Assembly: GCA_002308635.1 (NCBI GenBank)
Contig: DBWG01000002.1
Span: 1 to 9,147, forward strand
Direction of reading: 5' to 3'
DNA from: Ruminococcaceae bacterium UBA1244
Lineage (GTDB): Bacteria > Bacillota > Clostridia > Oscillospirales > Acutalibacteraceae
Length of the DNA stretch: 9,147 nt
Positions within the stretch are counted from its first letter, which is position 1. Each line of letters opens with the position of its first letter. The notes below the pieces were generated by a model, which saw only the letters and a list, made by a program, of their open reading frames with translations, did not search any database and was not told the origin of the DNA. The position numbers and the translations under genes were made by a program. Below, piece after piece: positions 7,701 through 9,147 of this stretch.

Positions 7701-8212
7701 GCCACATGACAGATGTCGGCTATGATATGTACATGAAGCTTTTAGGCGAAGCTGTCAGCGCCGCAAAGGGAGAAGCACCCTCAGATACCGATATCGACTG
7801 TCTCATTGACGTTCAGATCGAAGCCCATATCCCCGAAAGCTACATCGAAAGCCTCAGCCGCCGCCTTGAGATATACCGCCGCATTGCCGATATCCGCACA
7901 GAAGACGATGCGGCAGACGTAACGGATGAGCTTATCGACCGTTTCGGAGATGTTCCCGAAGCCGTCAGCGGTCTTATCAATATTGCCCTTCTCCGCAGCA
8001 GGGCGGAAAAATCGGGCATTTATGAGATCAAGCAGCAGCCAGGACTTCTCAACCTCTATGTAAAGCAGCTTAAATCAGAAGCCGTTGCAGACATCATCGG
8101 ACGCTTTGCCGGAAGAGCATCACTCAATGCCGGAACCAAGCCCTGCATATCAATAAAGCTCAAAAAGGACGAAAATATCCGCAGCGTCATAAACAAAGTA
8201 CTTGACCGGTAA
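4766..8212 (+). CDS. mfd: Transcription-repair coupling factor Mfd
   Basis: A DNA translocase that pushes or removes RNA polymerase stalled at lesions and recruits UvrA for nucleotide excision repair. At 1148 residues it is full length. The N-terminal UvrB-like part (about 1-350) has lost a working ATPase, as is normal. A basic linker (471-482) precedes the RNA-polymerase-interacting domain (about 485-550, with SFGDYVVHSTHGVGQFEGI). The RecG-like motor follows: Walker A GDVGFGKTE (642-650), DEEQRFG (743-749), LSATPIPRTL (769-778), STTIIETGVDIP (881-892) and QIRGRVGRS (912-920). The translocation (TRG) region is around 965-988 with LELRGAGNLLG. The C-terminal D7 domain follows about 1010. The start is set by GAGGT (4752-4756), which overlaps the pth stop, so translation is coupled. 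No frameshift or missing motif is seen. No canonical terminator follows; the stop is next to a candidate mobile element. Confidence 0.98.
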   Translation: MKYLNSVLSRIPEYRQLYSAVCDDHLPAMATGLSAVHKAHLIHHLEYHTRRSVLVLTGDESEAAKLCSDLNAMGTKAVFYPARDFTFREVAGVSREFEHQRIGALYSFASGESSVLVCCADAALQYTVPKSKLLSSTVTIKEGTKISPEDIISSLVSGGYVRVEQVDGTGQFAVRGGILDFFMPNYSHPCRVEFWGDEVDTISAFDTETQRRTERLDSFVITPSCEMIFDSASELAEKIEKTAKALRGKNAPNAKAILYKEAEILKSGGRLGSADKFYSLVYDKPADIFDYTDKNCLVFVSEQTKINDRLKSTQWQWNEDIKDYLSEGVLCKGLDCFSGDKTELLRSLEKHSVIFCENYTRGTSELPLKTLINFNARQLSPWSGSISILCEDLDSLSQNGKTCVILAGTEKAAENLCHDLRNRNYNAHFITPSDEITVPGIYISYGSLSSGFEYIQAGFSLMTHVHVSDSAKTKKHKRTKSKAIFSLAELSFGDYVVHSTHGVGQFEGIKKIELEGITKDYIMIRYAKGDILYVPVTQLDLVSKYIGPKEDSTVRLNKLGGLEWQKAKNRVRTAVKDIADELIKLYSERMKAPGHAFPEDTEWQRDFEARFEFEETSDQKRCIAEIKNDMERTAPMDRLLCGDVGFGKTEVALRAAFKCVTDSKQCVLLCPTTILAWQHYQTVLRRFEGFPIKIELLSRFRTPTEQEKIIKDLKRGNIDMVIGTHRLVSKDVSFRDLGLVIIDEEQRFGVAQKEKLKTMCKNVDVLTLSATPIPRTLNMAMSGIRDMSSIEEAPQDRHPVQTYVLEYDEAVINEAIRRELRRGGQVFYLYNSVEGIEMKAKDIAERIPEAKVAYGHGKMTEDQLSDVWRQMLEQEINVLISTTIIETGVDIPNANTLIIENADRMGLSQLHQIRGRVGRSSRRAYAYLTFRKDKVLSEISQKRLDAIKEFTEFGSGFKIAMRDLELRGAGNLLGAKQHGHMTDVGYDMYMKLLGEAVSAAKGEAPSDTDIDCLIDVQIEAHIPESYIESLSRRLEIYRRIADIRTEDDAADVTDELIDRFGDVPEAVSGLINIALLRSRAEKSGIYEIKQQPGLLNLYVKQLKSEAVADIIGRFAGRASLNAGTKPCISIKLKKDENIRSVINKVLDR

Positions 8213-8351
8213 TTATAGCAGTCCAACTTAATAAGTGCATTAAATGTTTGGACGCCGGTCTGTGAGTGACCGCAAATTGTACATTAATTTTCAATTTTCA
8301 ATTTAACTCCGCACTCCGCAGATTTGATATTATTATTTGGGATTGCTATAA
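8213..8351. repeat. Candidate MITE-like element with imperfect terminal inverted repeats
   Basis: The left end TTATAGCAGTCC (8213-8224) and right end GGATTGCTATAA (8340-8351) are complementary at 11 of 12 positions, the exception being a possible G-U pair in RNA. The left arm starts directly after the mfd stop codon. Trimmed to 8216-8348, the 133 bp unit starts TAGC, ends GCTA and is flanked on both sides by TA, the target duplication used by IS630/Tc1-type elements. Inside are two hairpins: GTCCAA/TTGGAC (8221-8226, 8248-8253) enclosing TTAAT/ATTAA (8228-8243), and CGGTC/GACCG (8256-8260, 8268-8272). There is no coding potential. TA flanks are weak evidence because they are part of the AT-rich palindrome, and an inverted match of this size could occur by chance in a region this long. 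It may instead act as a structured 3' end of the mfd transcript. Confidence 0.35.
8286..8320. repeat. Two adjacent heptamer tandem repeats
   Basis: AATTTTC is repeated at 8286-8292 and 8293-8299 with a partial third copy (8300-8304). Two bases later CTCCGCA is repeated exactly at 8307-8313 and 8314-8320. Both have a period of 7 bases although their composition is opposite (AT-only-like versus GC-rich). They lie inside the candidate element. Short AATTTTC or AATTGTC-type tandem arrays are familiar in intergenic DNA of several bacteria, but no function is shown here. Confidence 0.6.
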
Positions 8352-8374
8352 CCTGACCGTGTAATGCCGTACTG

Positions 8375-8408
8375 TAAAAAATCGAAAGAACAAACTGAGG
8401 ATTTTTTA
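8375..8408. repeat. AT-rich inverted repeat, 9 bp arms
   Basis: TAAAAAATC (8375-8383) and GATTTTTTA (8400-8408) are perfect inverted copies around a 16-base loop. The arms contain only one G-C pair each, so as RNA the hairpin would be weak. It could act as a poor bidirectional terminator between mfd and the next promoter or simply reflect AT-rich composition. Nothing else is recognisable between 8352 and 8458. Confidence 0.3.
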
Positions 8409-8458
8409 TCAATATCAACATTTTTATCCGGAACTATCAACGTTTAGCAGTTTTTTCC

Positions 8459-8487
8459 TTGACTATTGGATTTTTATGTGTTATCAT
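8459..8487 (+). promoter_or_regulatory. Extended -10 sigma-A promoter for the small membrane protein
   Basis: TTGACT (-35, 8459-8464) is followed after 17 bases by TATCAT (-10, 8482-8487), each one mismatch from consensus. TGT (8479-8481) directly before the -10 provides an extended -10 TGn element. Transcription would start near 8493-8495, leaving a leader of about 50 bases with ribosome binding site AAAGGA (8529-8534). A small TCAG-TTCG-CTGA hairpin (8492-8503) would lie at the very 5' end of the RNA. This separates the downstream gene from the mfd operon. Confidence 0.75.
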
Positions 8488-8544
8488 TTAGTCAGTTCGC
8501 TGATGTGATTTTTCAGCAAATAGTTTTGAAAGGAATGTATATTT

Positions 8545-9030
8545 ATGAACAATCAGAATTATAACCCTCAGCAGCAGCCCTATCCGCAGCAGCCCTATCA
8601 GCAGCAGCCTTATCCGCAGCCGCAGATTCCGCAGCAGCCTCCCAAGCCCGCTAAGAAGAGCAATCCTATCTTCGGCGGTGATATGCTCACTGTTCTCGCT
8701 TGTTCAGCAAGCATCCTCGGCTTTTCACTCGTTGTACTCGGCGCTATAGTTGCTTCAAGAGGTTATGCTTACATTGAATCAACACTCCAGAACTTCGGCA
8801 CCTATGGTACTATACTTGTTATTTTCGGCATACTCTTCTCCGCAGGCGGCACATTCCTCAGCTTCCTCTTCGGCAATAAGAACATCCAGTCCGGCAAACC
8901 AAGAGGAACAGCAGCTACTCTCGGTCTTGTATTTGGTCTTGTAGGCGTTCTTTTGGGTATGTTTGCTGTATTCTTTACAGGATGCTCTGCTTGCGTTGCT
9001 TGCGAAGCAGACAAAGTACTGAAAAAGTGA
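8545..9030 (+). CDS. Small membrane protein with Pro/Gln/Tyr-repeat N-terminus, unknown function
   Basis: A 161-residue protein that I cannot assign to a characterised family. Residues 1-35 are a low-complexity, probably disordered segment of Q, P and Y with pentapeptide units such as QQPYP. A short basic patch PAKKSN (35-40) follows. Three predicted membrane helices are near 48-70, 88-109 and 122-145, with glycine-rich faces (GLVFGLVGVLLG, 127-138) as seen in DUF4190-like and similar small Firmicutes membrane proteins. The C-terminus has a cysteine cluster GCSACVACEAD (146-156; Cys 147, 150, 153) at the end of helix 3, then a short charged tail. There is no signal peptide with lipobox, so it is not a lipoprotein. 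AAAGGA (8529-8534) supports the ATG at 8545, ten bases on. It has its own promoter and intrinsic terminator, so it is monocistronic. A structural or scaffolding role at the membrane is only a guess. Confidence 0.8.
   Translation: MNNQNYNPQQQPYPQQPYQQQPYPQPQIPQQPPKPAKKSNPIFGGDMLTVLACSASILGFSLVVLGAIVASRGYAYIESTLQNFGTYGTILVIFGILFSAGGTFLSFLFGNKNIQSGKPRGTAATLGLVFGLVGVLLGMFAVFFTGCSACVACEADKVLKK
8572..8646 (+). repeat. Five 15-base tandem units encoding the QQPYP-type repeat
   Basis: In-frame units start at 8572, 8587, 8602, 8617 and 8632. The first three are nearly identical (CAGCAGCCCTATCCG, with single-base changes such as CCG to CAG); the last two are degenerate. They encode QQPYP, QQPYQ, QQPYP, QPQIP and QQPPK. 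The close match at DNA level, including synonymous positions, suggests recent copy-number expansion by slippage or recombination, so length may vary between strains. Confidence 0.8.
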
Positions 9031-9053
9031 TACTCAAAAAACTAAAGCTTTTG

Positions 9054-9085
9054 ATTGGCGATCTTTACCGATCGCCAATTTTTTT
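9054..9085 (+). terminator. Rho-independent terminator after the small membrane protein gene
   Basis: ATTGGCGATC (9054-9063) pairs perfectly with GATCGCCAAT (9070-9079) across a 6-base loop TTTACC, followed by a run of seven T (9079-9085). It lies 23 bases after the stop codon at 9028-9030. An A-rich stretch upstream (9036-9046) could make it partly active on the other strand as well. Confidence 0.95.
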
Positions 9086-9109
9086 GACAAAGAAAAGGAA
9101 TGATACATT

Positions 9110-9147
9110 ATGATGCCATACATATACGTTCTTGGCCGTCCGCTGCC
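9110..9147 (+). CDS. 5' end of a CDS cut by the window edge, possibly prolipoprotein diacylglyceryl transferase (lgt)
   Basis: Only 12 complete codons are present: MMPYIYVLGRPL, with the next codon starting CC. A good ribosome binding site, AAAAGGA (9093-9099), lies 10 bases before the first ATG; the second ATG at 9113 is also possible with 13-base spacing. The M-P-Y-I-x-x-x-G-R-x-L pattern resembles the N-terminus of Lgt from Clostridia, the membrane enzyme that transfers diacylglycerol from phosphatidylglycerol to the lipobox cysteine of prolipoproteins. Twelve residues are too few to be sure. It begins only 24 bases after the terminator T-tract, leaving no room for a normal separate promoter. 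Confidence 0.45.
   Translation, partial: MMPYIYVLGRPL

Noticed and set aside
8221..8272. Intrinsic terminator for mfd
   Set aside because: Two hairpins exist (8221-8253 and 8256-8272) but neither is followed by a T-tract, so they are noted only as part of the candidate element.
8286..8320. CRISPR array
   Set aside because: Repeats are 7 bases with no spacers and only two to three copies.

Overview
The window looks like chromosome from a low-to-mid-GC Gram-positive bacterium, most likely a Ruminococcus-like member of the Oscillospiraceae/Ruminococcaceae. This rests on AGGAGG-type ribosome binding sites, consensus sigma-A promoters, the pth-mfd gene pair, and codon and protein style (ATA and AAA rich, Firmicutes-type Mfd). 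The assignment is by feel; no 16S or database comparison was possible.

Layout: (1) Positions 1-91 are a GC-rich edge stretch with short repeats and no supported gene. (2) A near-consensus promoter at 92-120 starts a tightly packed plus-strand run of five genes: a GtrA-family membrane protein with a very lysine-rich tail (157-834), an FAD-dependent amine-oxidase/UDP-galactopyranose-mutase-like oxidoreductase (831-2396), a polytopic GT-C-type glycosyltransferase (2401-4146), peptidyl-tRNA hydrolase pth (4160-4753) and the transcription-repair coupling factor mfd (4766-8212). Gaps run from a 4-base overlap to 13 bases, with no visible terminator inside, so one roughly 8-kb transcript is plausible. 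(3) A 332-base intergenic region (8213-8544) holds a candidate 130-140 bp MITE-like element with imperfect terminal inverted repeats, nested heptamer tandem repeats, an AT-only inverted repeat, and a strong extended -10 promoter. (4) A small membrane protein with a Pro/Gln/Tyr repeat N-terminus (8545-9030) follows, ended by a textbook intrinsic terminator (9054-9085). (5) The first 12 or so codons of another gene, perhaps lgt, run off the right edge.

How the genes may work together: the first three look like a surface-glycan module. GtrA proteins are thought to move polyprenyl-phosphate-linked sugars, GT-C enzymes use such lipid-linked sugars outside the cell, and the FAD enzyme could modify the sugar or its carrier. 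The combination resembles, in logic though not in oxidoreductase fold, the mycobacterial GtrA/DprE1/AftA neighbourhood. pth and mfd are housekeeping genes for translation and DNA repair. No clear defence, phage, CRISPR or RNA gene is seen. The most unusual points are the GtrA lysine tail, the FAD/GtrA/GT-C combination, and the element after mfd.
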